The notes under the pieces were generated by a model. That model searched no databases and was not told the origin of the DNA. It saw only the letters and a list, made by a program, of their open reading frames with translations. From assembly GCA_947259585.1 (NCBI GenBank), contig CAMYMV010000022.1, positions 1 through 64,000 on the forward strand: a stretch of 64,000 bases of DNA, written 5' to 3'. This document shows positions 1-8,653 of the stretch, one piece after another; positions within the stretch are counted from its first letter, which is position 1; the number at the start of each line of letters is the position of its first letter. The translations under genes and the position numbers were made by a program. Source of the stretch: an uncultured Gemmatimonadales bacterium. GTDB lineage: Bacteria > Gemmatimonadota > Gemmatimonadetes > Palauibacterales > Palauibacteraceae.

Positions 1-205
1 TGGACACCCGATCTCTTGGGAGAGAGAAGGAGTTCACAATGGGAAGAACAAGAGCGCCGTATCCACCGGAGTTTCGCGAGCAGATGGTGGCGCTCGTCCG
101 GTCGGGCCGCACGCCAGAGGAGCTCTCGCGTGAGTTCGAGCCCACGGCCCAGACGATCCACAATTGGGTCAAGCAGGCCGATCTGGATGAGGACTTCCGG
201 GGTGA
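1..205 (+). mobile_element. IS3-family element, left-end remnant
   Basis: The window opens with TGGACACCC, close to the TG-starting terminal repeats of IS3/IS407-type elements. It is followed after about 38 bases by an OrfA start, the usual IS3 layout. Similarity to an OrfA protein stops near base 205, and no OrfB or right end follows, so this is a truncated copy. The exact left boundary cannot be fixed because the window begins there. Confidence 0.6.
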
Positions 206-260
206 AAGCCAGGAATGGCCCGGACTACGGGGTTTGGGGGTGTTTCGGGCCGCCTTTTGA
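39..260 (+). pseudogene. IS3-family transposase OrfA, truncated
   Basis: Residues 1-54 look like the helix-turn-helix N-terminus of IS3 OrfA proteins: YPPEFREQMVALVRSG, then an HTH ending QTIHNWVKQADLD. Full OrfA proteins are about 90-100 residues and end in a leucine-zipper segment. Here the sequence departs after about residue 54 into unrelated residues and stops at 73. There is no frameshifted OrfB (DDE domain) downstream. A purine-rich AGAAGGAG precedes the ATG. The product would bind DNA at best and cannot transpose. Confidence 0.65.
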
Positions 261-479
261 TCCGTAGGTCGTGGGTGAGCTAGCCGCTGCGCGGCGTCGC
301 TGTGGCGTCGCCCGCGATCCCCACCCCCGGGCAATTCACGCGAGCGCATCCGCCCTCGCGGCCCGCTCGCGTGCTGACACACAAGCTCTTGCCGCCGCTG
401 GAAAGCCCGTCTTACCCTTCGTTCTCAGCCCTGGAGGTCCCTGAGATTCCAATCCGTTTCCGTCCTTCACTCGCCTAGC

Positions 480-1949
480 ATGAGGTTGTCCCCGATGCGT
501 CTCTGCGTTCTTCCATTTGTCCAAGCCACTCGAAGAGTGATCGCTCTTGCCGTCCTGACCCTCTTGTTGGGGGTCTCAACCATCGCTGCCCAAGATACGG
601 CATACGTACGAGCCGTACTCGTAACAGGAGCCAGCTCTGGAATCGGACTGCGAATGACCGAGGTCCTCTCAGAGAATGGTTTCTTCGTCTATGCCGGTGC
701 TCGCAAACCGGAAGACCTGGCACGTCTGGACGCGATGGAGAATGTGCAGTCCGTCCGTTTGGATGTGACGATACAGAGCGACATCGATGCGGCGGTGGCC
801 CTGATTGGGGCGGAAGGAAGAGGACTCTATGGCTTGATCAACAACGCCGGCGTGGCCGTGATGGGACCCCTCATCGAATTGTCGGAAGAGGACATGGACT
901 TCCAGCTCGACGTGAACCTCTTTGGGCCATACCGCGTGACGAAGGCGTTCGCCGATCTGCTCATCGAGAGCAAGGGCCGGATCATGACCGTCAGTTCCAT
1001 CGCCGGAATCCTGTCGGGACCATTCAGTGGCCCGTACAGCATGAGCAAACATGGCGTCGAGGCCTATACCGATGCCCTGGCCGCCGAACTGGACCGTTTC
1101 GATGTAGCGGTTGCCGCGGTAGAGCCCGGTAACTACCGGTCCCAAATCGTGGCCTCAATGGTGAGGCGCATGGAAGCGTCAGGTTATTCAGCCGAGGGTT
1201 CCAGATACGGTTCAATGCTCGACCTGATCCGGGGGCCGCTCGATCGATCCCAGTACAACGAACCCGATGATGTAGCTATGGCGGCCCTTGATTTCCTGTC
1301 CAGTGATTCGCCCAAGCGTCGCTACATGGTCGTGCCGAATCAGTTCGAGGCCGAGATCACCATCAGGCAGGCCATCCAGGAAATGGTGGAGCTCAACGAA
1401 GGTCACCCGTTCTCGTATGGCCGGGACGAGTTGATCCGGATGCTCGATGAAGCGCTGGCTGAAGCACAGCCCTCAACCTCACAATCAACCCAAGCGCCTC
1501 CGAGTGGTCTTCACCAAGCAGCCCTGGAGGGGAATCTCGAGGCTATTCGGCAGCAGATTGAAGCCGGAGCGAATCTGAATGAAAGGGAGCCATCGGGAGG
1601 ATCGAGTCCCCTGATTACGGCGGCAACATTTGGCCAAACGGAAGTGGCGAAGGCGTTGATCGAGGCGGGGGCCGACGTGGACCATAGAAACAACGATGGA
1701 TCGACCGCGCTTCTGACCGCTGCCCTGTTTTGCCGCACTGAGATCGTCGAGGCCCTGCTCGATGCCGGTGCCGACAAGAGCATACGGAACAACTCCGGAT
1801 CTACGGCGCTAGATGTCGTGACTGTTCCATTCGATGCAATCAAGGGGATCTACGATTACCTGGGAGCAGTCCTTGGACCCTATGGATTGGAGCTGGATTA
1901 CGAGCGGATTAGAATGACGCGCCCGCTGATCGCTGAGATGTTGCAGTAG
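480..1949 (+). CDS. exported SDR oxidoreductase fused to ankyrin repeats
   Basis: This 489-residue protein has three parts. Residues 1-38 form a Sec-type signal peptide (hydrophobic IALAVLTLLLGVSTIAAQ). Residues 43-300 are a classical short-chain dehydrogenase with the NAD(P)-binding TGASSGIG at 49-56, NNAG at 121-124, catalytic Ser172/173, and Tyr186/Lys190 in YSMSK. Residues 343-440 are about three ankyrin repeats (HQAALEGNLEAIRQQIEAGA; LITAATFGQTEVAKALIEAGA). The dehydrogenase part resembles the retinol/17beta-hydroxysteroid subgroup. No start codon lies between the signal peptide and the Rossmann fold, so export seems real. How a periplasmic SDR would obtain nicotinamide cofactor is unclear; folding before export or a tightly held cofactor are possibilities. 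Substrate unknown. Confidence 0.8.
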   Translation: MRLSPMRLCVLPFVQATRRVIALAVLTLLLGVSTIAAQDTAYVRAVLVTGASSGIGLRMTEVLSENGFFVYAGARKPEDLARLDAMENVQSVRLDVTIQSDIDAAVALIGAEGRGLYGLINNAGVAVMGPLIELSEEDMDFQLDVNLFGPYRVTKAFADLLIESKGRIMTVSSIAGILSGPFSGPYSMSKHGVEAYTDALAAELDRFDVAVAAVEPGNYRSQIVASMVRRMEASGYSAEGSRYGSMLDLIRGPLDRSQYNEPDDVAMAALDFLSSDSPKRRYMVVPNQFEAEITIRQAIQEMVELNEGHPFSYGRDELIRMLDEALAEAQPSTSQSTQAPPSGLHQAALEGNLEAIRQQIEAGANLNEREPSGGSSPLITAATFGQTEVAKALIEAGADVDHRNNDGSTALLTAALFCRTEIVEALLDAGADKSIRNNSGSTALDVVTVPFDAIKGIYDYLGAVLGPYGLELDYERIRMTRPLIAEMLQ

Positions 1950-1994
1950 CGCGTGGGCCGCCCCAGCCCGCATCAGGTGACATAGGTAGGTGCC

Positions 1995-2339
1995 ATGAAG
2001 GCTACAACCGAGCCGGAGAGCCCGCTCGCCACGCCGGTCATACTCACCGATCTGGTCGATTATCACGCCGGATCCGTCGTCAGCCGGACCCTTCTCAAGT
2101 GCCCCGGCGGCTCTCTCACCCTGTTCGCCTTCGCGGAGGGCGAAAGCCTGAGCGAGCACACGACGCCCCATGACGCGGTCGTCCTCGTCGTCGACGGCCT
2201 TGCCCAGATAACCGTCGGAGGCCTGGTGCACGAGGTCTCGTCTGGCCGGTCGCTCCTGATGCCCGCCAACGTCCCACACGCCGTTCACGCGGCGGCTCCG
2301 TTCAAGATGCTGCTGGTGATGGTTAGAGGTGAGGACTGA
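1995..2339 (+). CDS. small cupin-domain protein
   Basis: This 114-residue single-domain cupin carries an EHTTPHDAVVLVVDG segment, matching the first cupin motif (GX5HXHX3-4EX6G) loosely with His and Glu/Asp ligands. A second motif is LLMPANVPHAVHA with the expected His. Such small cupins bind a metal and often act as sugar or oxyanion isomerases or quercetinase-like enzymes. The sequence alone does not choose among these. It starts 45 bases after the SDR-ankyrin gene on the same strand and could be cotranscribed. AGGTAGGTGCC precedes the ATG. Confidence 0.75.
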   Translation: MKATTEPESPLATPVILTDLVDYHAGSVVSRTLLKCPGGSLTLFAFAEGESLSEHTTPHDAVVLVVDGLAQITVGGLVHEVSSGRSLLMPANVPHAVHAAAPFKMLLVMVRGED

Positions 2340-2461
2340 CCGGCGGCGCCGCCCCGTCTCCGGGCGTATTGGAGTCGGTCCCATGGTCAGCATGACCCCG
2401 CGGAAAGGCTTTGAGCAAACCCTGCCAAAATGCGCACGGAGTCGAACCCGAAATCTAGGTG

Positions 2462-2593
2462 ATGAGCAGATCGTATCGTGACATAGGGTGGATGCTCGCC
2501 CTCGTGGCGATTGTCGTGGCGGGCGGTCTCTGGGCTTCGGGCTACACTGGAGAGTTGTACCGGCGGATCGCGTCGATGCTCAGTTGGCCTTGA
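2462..2593 (+). CDS. possible 43-residue membrane peptide
   Basis: An ATG ORF of 43 residues has one strong transmembrane segment (WMLALVAIVVAGGLWASG) followed by a short basic tail. CTAGGTG lies just before the ATG and is a weak ribosome site. The stop codon is in the same frame as the VOC remnant that follows, so it may be a fusion product of the deletion that removed the VOC N-terminus. No function can be assigned. Confidence 0.3.
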   Translation: MSRSYRDIGWMLALVAIVVAGGLWASGYTGELYRRIASMLSWP

Positions 2594-2905
2594 GAACTGG
2601 AGGTCGTCAGCGCATGGGATCGCGGACCGGGCGATCGAGGGACGCTGTTTCGGGCGGCCTCGGGCATCATCGAGGTGCTGTCACTCCCCGGGCTGCCTGG
2701 TCCGGAGGCGGCTTCAGACTACGTACCGCCGCAAGGCATCAGCGTGATGATCGAGATCGACGATGTCGTGGCCTTCCATTCGCGCTGCGAGGAGAAGGGG
2801 CTACCGATCGATAAGCCACTGGCCGACGAGCCCTGGGGGCACCGCCGGTTCGTGCTCTCCGACCCCGATGGCCTGAGGCTCTGCTTCTTCAGTGAGATCG
2901 AGTGA
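2594..2905 (+). pseudogene. VOC/glyoxalase-family remnant lacking its N-terminus
   Basis: Reading from just after the TGA at 2591-2593, the frame encodes a VOC half-domain. It has a strand rich in GTLFRAASGIIEVL, a middle VMIEIDDVVAFHSRCEEKG helix, and a typical ending PWGHRRFVLSDPDGLRLCFFSE with the metal-binding Glu near the C-terminus. VOC proteins begin with a betaalphabetabetabeta unit containing the first metal ligand; that unit is absent and replaced by an unrelated short ORF. The only start inside is a GTG at 2675, which would give a 76-residue fragment. A truncated, probably non-functional gene is the best reading. Confidence 0.55.
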
Positions 2906-2972
2906 CGCGGCCGACGCTCCAAAGAGGCGATTCCTGCGGCCACGTACTGTGGTTCCTGCGCGAGGAGCTCGA

Positions 2973-3416
2973 TTGAGTCCGACCACGACAGTTCGGTTCC
3001 GATCCAAGAACTTCCGGCCCCTGCGGCCGGAGGAGGAGCAGGTTAACCCGGGAGTCTATGGCGAAGAGCTTGCTCGATGGCTTGCAGGCCGCCTGATCGA
3101 GACCGAGAGTTTCGAGCCGCGAGTTGATTTCGAGGACTTTGCCTGGCTGGTAGAGCTGCGTTTCCGAGACGCGATGGCCTGGCTCCTCTGTGCAAACGAG
3201 TATGGTTCGGATGACCTCTGGATGATCGACGTCCGAGAGGCCCCGCGACTCCTGGGCTGGATGCGGCGCTCGAAGCTCCCGGCAGACGCGCTTCTCGACC
3301 TCTGCACAAAGGTGCACACCATCCTGGCTGCCGAGCCGAGCATCTCTGAGATCGAGTGGTTCAGGACGGGGAAGCGCGGTCAGGAAGAGGAGGGTTCCCC
3401 AGAGCCTCGCCGCTAG
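2973..3416 (+). CDS. conserved hypothetical cytoplasmic protein
   Basis: The 147-residue product has no signal peptide or membrane segment. Its N-terminal half reads VRFRSKNFRPLRPEEEQVNPGVYGEELARWLAGRL, like a family of small uncharacterised bacterial proteins with a NPGxYGxxLAxWL signature; I cannot attach a function. A TTG at 2973 is preferred over the upstream ATG-like start at 2892 because GAGGAG lies five bases before it. The longer start would also overlap the VOC remnant and add a low-complexity Arg/Pro leader. The last dozen residues are charged and probably disordered. Confidence 0.55.
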   Translation: MSPTTTVRFRSKNFRPLRPEEEQVNPGVYGEELARWLAGRLIETESFEPRVDFEDFAWLVELRFRDAMAWLLCANEYGSDDLWMIDVREAPRLLGWMRRSKLPADALLDLCTKVHTILAAEPSISEIEWFRTGKRGQEEEGSPEPRR

Positions 3417-3533
3417 ACTGCAGCATCGGTGTTGGCCTTGGGCGACCGCCGCCCGCTCGACCGGCAACGGGCGGCATCGCCGAGAGCCTGCGGGCAGCGG
3501 CTGGCCGAGCAGCAAAGAGCAACCGTACCCAAC

Positions 3534-3582
3534 CGTATCTATACGCTAACGTATCTTATTATATAGCATATACTTGCGTGGG
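3534..3582. promoter_or_regulatory. AT-rich promoter-like island
   Basis: Inside GC-rich sequence, this stretch is strikingly AT-rich (TATCTTATTATATAGCATATAC). It contains a short inverted repeat CGTAT-CT-ATACG at 3534-3545. It lies about 70-110 bases before the GTG of the membrane protein at 3648 and is a likely promoter or operator. Exact -35/-10 elements are not clear. Confidence 0.35.
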
Positions 3583-3647
3583 TTGCGGAAATCGGCGAAG
3601 TTTGGTCTGTCCTGCCAACAACCGCTTTCGTGTCAAGGAGGAGTCCT

Positions 3648-4016
3648 GTGAGTCACGGGCGGGCAAGCGTGGCGGGACGTGGTGACCCGCTGCCCAGCGA
3701 GAGGGTGTTTAGAGGGCTGGCAGGTTTCCTGGCGGTCACAGCAATGGTCGTTGGGATATCAGCCTGGCTTGGAGCAGATATTCCGGGACATTACCCGAGG
3801 CCCGCGGCGGGAATAGCAGGGCTATCGGCAGGAGCTTGCATCCTGGTCGGGGTTTGGGCGTTTAGTCGCTCACCGCTAGTGGGAGCTCTGCTGATACTCC
3901 CAGTGGCTGTCCCCTTGGCCGTGTTGCTTGCCTGGGCGACCGTTCCCCCCATCGTGGTGTTACTAATGCTCCTGTCTTGGGTGAGAACACGATGGGTTGC
4001 TACACACGCTGCGTAA
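3648..4016 (+). CDS. small multispanning membrane protein
   Basis: The 122-residue hydrophobic protein has about three or four transmembrane segments: GLAGFLAVTAMVVGISAWL, AGIAGLSAGACILVGVWAF, then a long LLILPVAVPLAVLLAW / IVVLLMLLSW stretch. The GTG at 3648 is chosen because AAGGAGGAG lies six to ten bases upstream; the track-length start at 3630 would overlap that ribosome site. No family is recognised. Confidence 0.55.
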   Translation: MSHGRASVAGRGDPLPSERVFRGLAGFLAVTAMVVGISAWLGADIPGHYPRPAAGIAGLSAGACILVGVWAFSRSPLVGALLILPVAVPLAVLLAWATVPPIVVLLMLLSWVRTRWVATHAA

Positions 4017-4193
4017 CAAGCCTCTCCAAACCACATCCACGCGCCTGATCTCGACCTCGTAGAGCTGCTTGATCTCGGCGCCGTGGGCGCCCTATGCTCC
4101 CAGCGACGATTCGTGTTGGCGCGGACGAGGCACTGGTGGTCGGCCGGATATCATCGGGGTGCGACTGCCGAGACTTATTTGGGGGATGCACTC

Positions 4194-4547
4194 ATGAGTC
4201 AAGCCGAGCAGGATCGGCGCATTGATTACGTAGAGTTCCCGACCACGAACATGGAGGAGACCAAGAAGTTCTATTCAGGGGTCTTCGGTTGGGAGTTTAC
4301 CGATTATGGCCCGGACTACACCAGCTTCAATGACGGCAGGCTCGGTGGTGGTTTCACGGCCGCACCGGAAGTCTCGGCGGGCGGCCCATTGGTCGTGCTA
4401 TACGGCGTGGACCTGGAAGACATCGAAGCCAGGGTCGGAGAGCACGGAGGCAGAGTCGTTCGGGAGACCTTCGAGTTCCCGGGCGGGCGGCGGTTTCATT
4501 TCGTAGATCCTAGCGGAAACGAACTGGCGGTCTGGTCAGATCGATGA
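4194..4547 (+). CDS. VOC-family (glyoxalase-like) protein
   Basis: This 117-residue protein has a complete VOC fold. The first module is IDYVEFPTTNMEETKKFYSGVFGWEF. The second contains GGPLVVLYGVDLEDIEARVGEHGGRVVRE and ends HFVDPSGNELAVWS, with the conserved terminal Glu. It matches the small bacterial subgroup related to a bleomycin-resistance/dioxygenase-like superfamily of unknown substrate. The ATG at 4194 is the natural N-terminus, since the fold starts ten residues later. Confidence 0.8.
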   Translation: MSQAEQDRRIDYVEFPTTNMEETKKFYSGVFGWEFTDYGPDYTSFNDGRLGGGFTAAPEVSAGGPLVVLYGVDLEDIEARVGEHGGRVVRETFEFPGGRRFHFVDPSGNELAVWSDR

Positions 4548-4565
4548 GATCCGCCGTCCCCTGAC

Positions 4566-5285
4566 TCACTCCTCCGGCTGTGCCGCGAGCAGCGGCTCCA
4601 GCGCCTGCCACACCGTTCTCGCCACTGCCGCATGGCCGGCTGCCGTCGGATGGATCCCGTCGGGCAGGTTCAGGGAGTCCACGCCGGCCACGCCTGCCAG
4701 GAGGAAGGGGATCAGCGTAGCTCCCGTCCGGCTGGCGGCGTTCGGGTAGACGGCCCGAAAGCGGTCGGTGTAGGACCCGCCCAGATTGGGTGGCGCCTCC
4801 ATCCCCGCCAGCACGAGACGGGGGGTTGGACTGAGGCTGGCCGCCAGCTCCAGGATGGCCAGCACGTTGGCCTCGAGACTGTCGGGTGCGAGTCCCCGAA
4901 GGCCGTCGTTGCCGCCCGTTTCCAGAATGAGGATGGCCGGCGGTTCCTGCTGGAACAGCCATTCCGTCCGCCGGAGGGCGCCGGCCGACGTCTCACCGCT
5001 CACCCCGGCGTTGACCACCCGGTACCGGTATCCGGCCGAGTCGGCCATGCGCTCGATGACCGCCGGATAGGCCACCGCCGGATCCACCCCGTATCCGGCG
5101 GTCAGGCTCGTGCCGAGGAACATCATCACGGGCGCCTCGGTCGGCGCGCCATCCGAAGTCGGGGCGCCCCCGGCAGCGGCGCCGGGAGTCGCGGGCGGTG
5201 GGGCCGGTTCCCTGGGAGCGTCACCTCCGCCGCATGCCGCGAGGAGTGAGACCAGGAGCACGGTACCCGGGTATTGGCGGATCAT
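4566..5285 (-). CDS. tesA: GDSL arylesterase / lysophospholipase L1-like lipoprotein
   Basis: The 239-residue SGNH hydrolase has block I FLGTSLTAGYG (nucleophile Ser60), block III GGNDG with the oxyanion-hole Asn, and block V DGIHPTAAGH with the catalytic Asp and His. The first 18 residues end LLAAC, a lipobox, and a Pro/Ala/Gly linker follows, so it is a lipid-anchored periplasmic or outer-membrane esterase. It diverges from an ABC ATPase/permease pair exactly as tesA diverges from ybbA-ybbP in enterobacteria, supporting the name. Activities expected for the family are thioesterase, arylesterase and lysophospholipase. Confidence 0.88.
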   Translation of the reverse strand: MIRQYPGTVLLVSLLAACGGGDAPREPAPPPATPGAAAGGAPTSDGAPTEAPVMMFLGTSLTAGYGVDPAVAYPAVIERMADSAGYRYRVVNAGVSGETSAGALRRTEWLFQQEPPAILILETGGNDGLRGLAPDSLEANVLAILELAASLSPTPRLVLAGMEAPPNLGGSYTDRFRAVYPNAASRTGATLIPFLLAGVAGVDSLNLPDGIHPTAAGHAAVARTVWQALEPLLAAQPEE

Positions 5286-5322
5286 TCACCTCGATTCTCG
5301 AAGACTCTTGAGGAACGCGCCG

Positions 5323-5994
5323 ATGTTGCGATGCGAAGAGCTGACCCAGACATACCGGTCCGGGGGACATCCCCTCACGGTGTTGAAGGATATCACCTTT
5401 GCCCTCGAGGATGGCAGCTTCCTGGCCATCGTCGGGCCCTCAGGCAGCGGCAAGACCACCCTGCTCGGCCTTCTCGCCGGACTCGATCTCCCGGCGTCCG
5501 GCCGGGTGTGGCTCGATGGCGCTGATCTCACCGTCATGACCGAGGACGAGCGGGCACTCGTCCGGTCCGCCAAGATCGGGTTCGTCTTCCAGTCCTTCCA
5601 GCTCATCCCGACACTCACCGCCCGGGAGAACGTACAGGTGCCGCTAGAGCTGCGCGGCGAGCCCTCGCGGTCCCGCGCCGACGAGCTGCTGGGCCAGGTC
5701 GGGCTGGGTGATCGGCTGGACCACTATCCCGCCCAGCTGTCGGGCGGCGAGCAGCAGCGCGTGGCGCTCGCCCGCGCCTTCAGCGTCCGGCCCAGGATTC
5801 TGTTTGCCGACGAACCCACGGGCAACCTGGACGCCAGGACGGGCCGGACCATCATCGACCTCATCCTCGAGCTCAACGAGGCCGAGGGGACCACCCTCGT
5901 CCTCGTCACGCACGACCCCGACATCGCGAGCCGCGCCCGCCGCACGATCCGGCTCTCCGACGGGCGGATCGCCGAGGACCGCACAGCCGCCTGA
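5323..5994 (+). CDS. ybbA: ABC transporter ATPase, YbbA/LolD family
   Basis: The 223-residue ATPase has Walker A GPSGSGKTT (38-46), a Q-loop in FVFQSFQL, signature LSGGEQQRVALARA, Walker B ILFADEPTGNLD and H-loop VTHD. The LolD/MacB-type NLD after Walker B marks the family that works with FtsX-fold permeases on extracytoplasmic proteins or lipids rather than on cytoplasmic solutes. ATG at 5323 has GAGGA eight bases upstream; the longer open frame runs into the divergent esterase gene. Its stop overlaps the permease start (TGATG), indicating translational coupling. Confidence 0.92.
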   Translation: MLRCEELTQTYRSGGHPLTVLKDITFALEDGSFLAIVGPSGSGKTTLLGLLAGLDLPASGRVWLDGADLTVMTEDERALVRSAKIGFVFQSFQLIPTLTARENVQVPLELRGEPSRSRADELLGQVGLGDRLDHYPAQLSGGEQQRVALARAFSVRPRILFADEPTGNLDARTGRTIIDLILELNEAEGTTLVLVTHDPDIASRARRTIRLSDGRIAEDRTAA

Positions 5995-8651
5995 TGAACC
6001 GCTTCGTTCGCCGGATGGCCTGGCGCGAGACCCGGGGATCGCGCCGCCGCCTCCTCCTGCTCACCGGCGCCGTCGCGGCGGGAGTCGCCGCGCTCGTCGC
6101 CGTCAACTCGTTCGCCGCGAACCTGCGGGAATCCGTGACCCAGCAGGCCCAGACGCTGCTGGGCGCCGACCTGTCGATCTCCAGCCGCCGGGAGTTCACT
6201 CCGCGCGTGACGGCCCTGCTCGATACGCTGGTGGCCCCCGATCCGGCCCGCGGGCGAGCGCCCGGAAGGAAGGCCACGGTCGTCAGCTTCGCCGCCATGG
6301 GCTACGTGGACCGCACCGAGGGCGTGCGGCTCGTCCAGGTCGCCGGTGTGGAGCCCGGATACCCGTTCTACGGGACGATCCGGACCGACCCCGACGGGGC
6401 CTGGAGCGAGCTTCAGGAAGGGGGACGGGTCCTGGTGGACCCGAGCCTGCTCACGGCCCTCGACGCGGCGATCGGCGACACGCTCGCCCTGGGCGAGAGC
6501 CGGTTCGTCATCTCGGCCACGGTGCTGAGCCAGCCCGGCAACGTGGCCGTAGCGGCCTCGTTCAGCCCGCGTGTCTTCATCGCCGCCGCCGACCTTGCGG
6601 CCACCAGGCTCCTGCGCTTCGGCTCCCGCGTGGAGTACGAGGCGTTCCTGGAGCTGGCCGATCCGGACCGCGCGACGGCCATCTCCGAAAAGTACCGGCC
6701 CATACTCAGGCCCGAGCGGGCGGGAATCCGGAGCGTCGAAGAGAACCGCTCGGACCTCACCGAGGCGCTGACGCAACTCAGCGACTATCTGGGGCTCGTG
6801 GCGCTGATTGCCCTTCTGCTCGGCGGGATGGGCGTGGCCAGCGCGGTCCACGTCTTCATCAGGCAGAAGCTGGACACGATCGCCGTGCTGCGCTGCCTGG
6901 GCGCCGGGACGCGGCAGCTGTTCGCCATCTATCTCCTGCAGGCGCTCGCCATGGGGGCGCTCGGCAGCGTGATCGGTGCCGGACTCGGCGGCGCCCTTCA
7001 ACAGGTCCTGCCCCTGATGCTCGCCGACCTTCTCCCGGTCGACGTGAGGGTCCGGCTCGACCCGGGGGCCGTGGCCCTGGGCATCGGCGTGGGGATCTGG
7101 GTGGCCGCCGTGTTCGCCCTCCTGCCCCTGCTCGGGATCCGGCGTGTCTCCCCCCTCGTGACGCTCCGGCGCGATGTCGAGCCGCTCCGGCGCCGCCGCC
7201 GCGACCCGGCGAGGCTGCTGGCCGCCCTCGCCCTCGCGGGCAGCATCGGGGCGCTTGCCGTGCTGCAGGCGGGCGGGCTCCGCGAGGGGGCGGGCTTCGC
7301 GGCCGGCACCGGCGCAGCCGTCCTTCTCCTCTGGCTGGCGTCCCTCGGCCTGATCCGCGGCGTCCGCCGCTGGTTCCCCAGCCGGTGGCCCTACGTATGG
7401 CGGCAGGGACTCGCCAACCTGTACCGGCCCGCCAACCAGACCGTCACCGTCGTTCTGTCGCTGGGCTTCGGGGCCTTCCTGCTCAGCACGCTCTTCCTGG
7501 TCCAGCACAACCTGCTGCGCGACCTGAGGGTGTGGGGAGAGGGCGGGCAGCCCAACCTGGGCTTCATCGACATTCAGCCCGACCAGCGGGAGGGCGTGCT
7601 CGAGCTGCTGCGGGCGGAGGGCATCGCCTCGCCGACGGCCGTGCCGATGATCCCGATGAGGATCAGCTCCGTTAAGGGGGAGCCGGTCGTCCTGGGTCTG
7701 CCAGGCGGAAGTGGCGCGGCGGATGGGGGTGGTGCTGCCGACGGTGCTGCAAACAGTGCTGAGGACGATCGCCGGGACGATCCCGACGCGGATGATGCGC
7801 CGGACGACCCTGATGCGAGACCGAGGTGGGCCTTCCGACACCAGTATCGTTCGACATACCGTGACACCATCGTCGATTCGGAGACGGTGGTGGTGGGCGC
7901 GTGGTGGGACGGTCCGATGCCGGATGCAGCGGGCCCGGTCGACGTGTCGCTGGAAGTGGACATCGCGAGAGAGCTCGACGTGACGGTCGGCGACGAGATC
8001 GTGTGGGACGTGCAGGGCCTTCGTGTCGCGAGTCGGGTCGCGAACCTCCGCGAGGTGGACTGGGCACGATTCGAGCCCAACTTCTTCGCGGTCTTCCGCG
8101 GGGGCGTGCTCGACAGAGCGCCGCAGTTCTTCGTGACGTTGGTGCGGGTGGAGGATCCGGCGGCCCGGGGCCTGCTCCAACGCAGGGCGGCCGAGCGCTA
8201 CCCGAACGTGAGCTCTCTGGACCTCAGCAGCCTTCAGAGGCTGCTCGACGACATTCTGAGTCGGGTGGCCCTCGCGGTCCGGTTCATGGCCGGGTTCAGC
8301 CTGGCGACGGGTGCCGTGGTGCTGGTGGGCGCCATAGCCACCACCCGCTTCCAGCGCGTGCGGGAGGCGGTCCTGCTCAAGACGCTGGGGGCCACGCGCC
8401 GACAGGTACTTCGCGTGTTCTTCGCCGAGTACGCGGCTCTAGGGCTCCTCTCCGCCGGGATGGCGGTGGCGCTCTCGGGCGCGGCCGGCTGGGTGCTCTC
8501 CCGCTTCGTGTTCGAGACGAGCTACGCGCTCCCCTGGTTGGCTTTGGCCGCCCTCCTGGGGGCGATCGTCCTGCTGACGGTGGGGATCGGGCTCGGCAAC
8601 AGCCTCGACATCCTCCGGCGGACTCCGCTCGACGTGTTGAGGAGCGACTGA
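5994..8651 (+). CDS. ybbP: ABC transporter permease, YbbP family (two FtsX domains)
   Basis: The 885-residue integral membrane protein has one N-terminal membrane helix (LLLLTGAVAAGVAALVAVNSF), a large periplasmic domain, a first FtsX core (about 260-400), a further hydrophobic pair near 410-450, and a second FtsX core at 760-880. It is the usual partner of YbbA, and the ATPase stop overlaps its start. In the second periplasmic domain, around residues 568-612, there is a low-complexity insertion rich in Ala, Gly and Asp (DDRRDDPDADDAPDDPDA) not expected in the family core. The substrate is unknown; lipoprotein or lysophospholipid handling is suggested by the divergent esterase. Confidence 0.9.
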   Translation: MNRFVRRMAWRETRGSRRRLLLLTGAVAAGVAALVAVNSFAANLRESVTQQAQTLLGADLSISSRREFTPRVTALLDTLVAPDPARGRAPGRKATVVSFAAMGYVDRTEGVRLVQVAGVEPGYPFYGTIRTDPDGAWSELQEGGRVLVDPSLLTALDAAIGDTLALGESRFVISATVLSQPGNVAVAASFSPRVFIAAADLAATRLLRFGSRVEYEAFLELADPDRATAISEKYRPILRPERAGIRSVEENRSDLTEALTQLSDYLGLVALIALLLGGMGVASAVHVFIRQKLDTIAVLRCLGAGTRQLFAIYLLQALAMGALGSVIGAGLGGALQQVLPLMLADLLPVDVRVRLDPGAVALGIGVGIWVAAVFALLPLLGIRRVSPLVTLRRDVEPLRRRRRDPARLLAALALAGSIGALAVLQAGGLREGAGFAAGTGAAVLLLWLASLGLIRGVRRWFPSRWPYVWRQGLANLYRPANQTVTVVLSLGFGAFLLSTLFLVQHNLLRDLRVWGEGGQPNLGFIDIQPDQREGVLELLRAEGIASPTAVPMIPMRISSVKGEPVVLGLPGGSGAADGGGAADGAANSAEDDRRDDPDADDAPDDPDARPRWAFRHQYRSTYRDTIVDSETVVVGAWWDGPMPDAAGPVDVSLEVDIARELDVTVGDEIVWDVQGLRVASRVANLREVDWARFEPNFFAVFRGGVLDRAPQFFVTLVRVEDPAARGLLQRRAAERYPNVSSLDLSSLQRLLDDILSRVALAVRFMAGFSLATGAVVLVGAIATTRFQRVREAVLLKTLGATRRQVLRVFFAEYAALGLLSAGMAVALSGAAGWVLSRFVFETSYALPWLALAALLGAIVLLTVGIGLGNSLDILRRTPLDVLRSD

Positions 8652-8653
8652 GG

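Noticed and set aside
4017..4193. A coding fragment on the minus strand (GAEIKQLYEVEI-like)
   Set aside because: Only about fifteen residues are readable; it may be a decayed gene but is too short to name.
5724..8180. 818-residue antisense ORF across ybbA-ybbP
   Set aside because: It lies opposite two well-conserved genes, has low-complexity composition (His/Asp/Glu/Pro/Gly/Arg) and is an expected shadow in GC-rich DNA.
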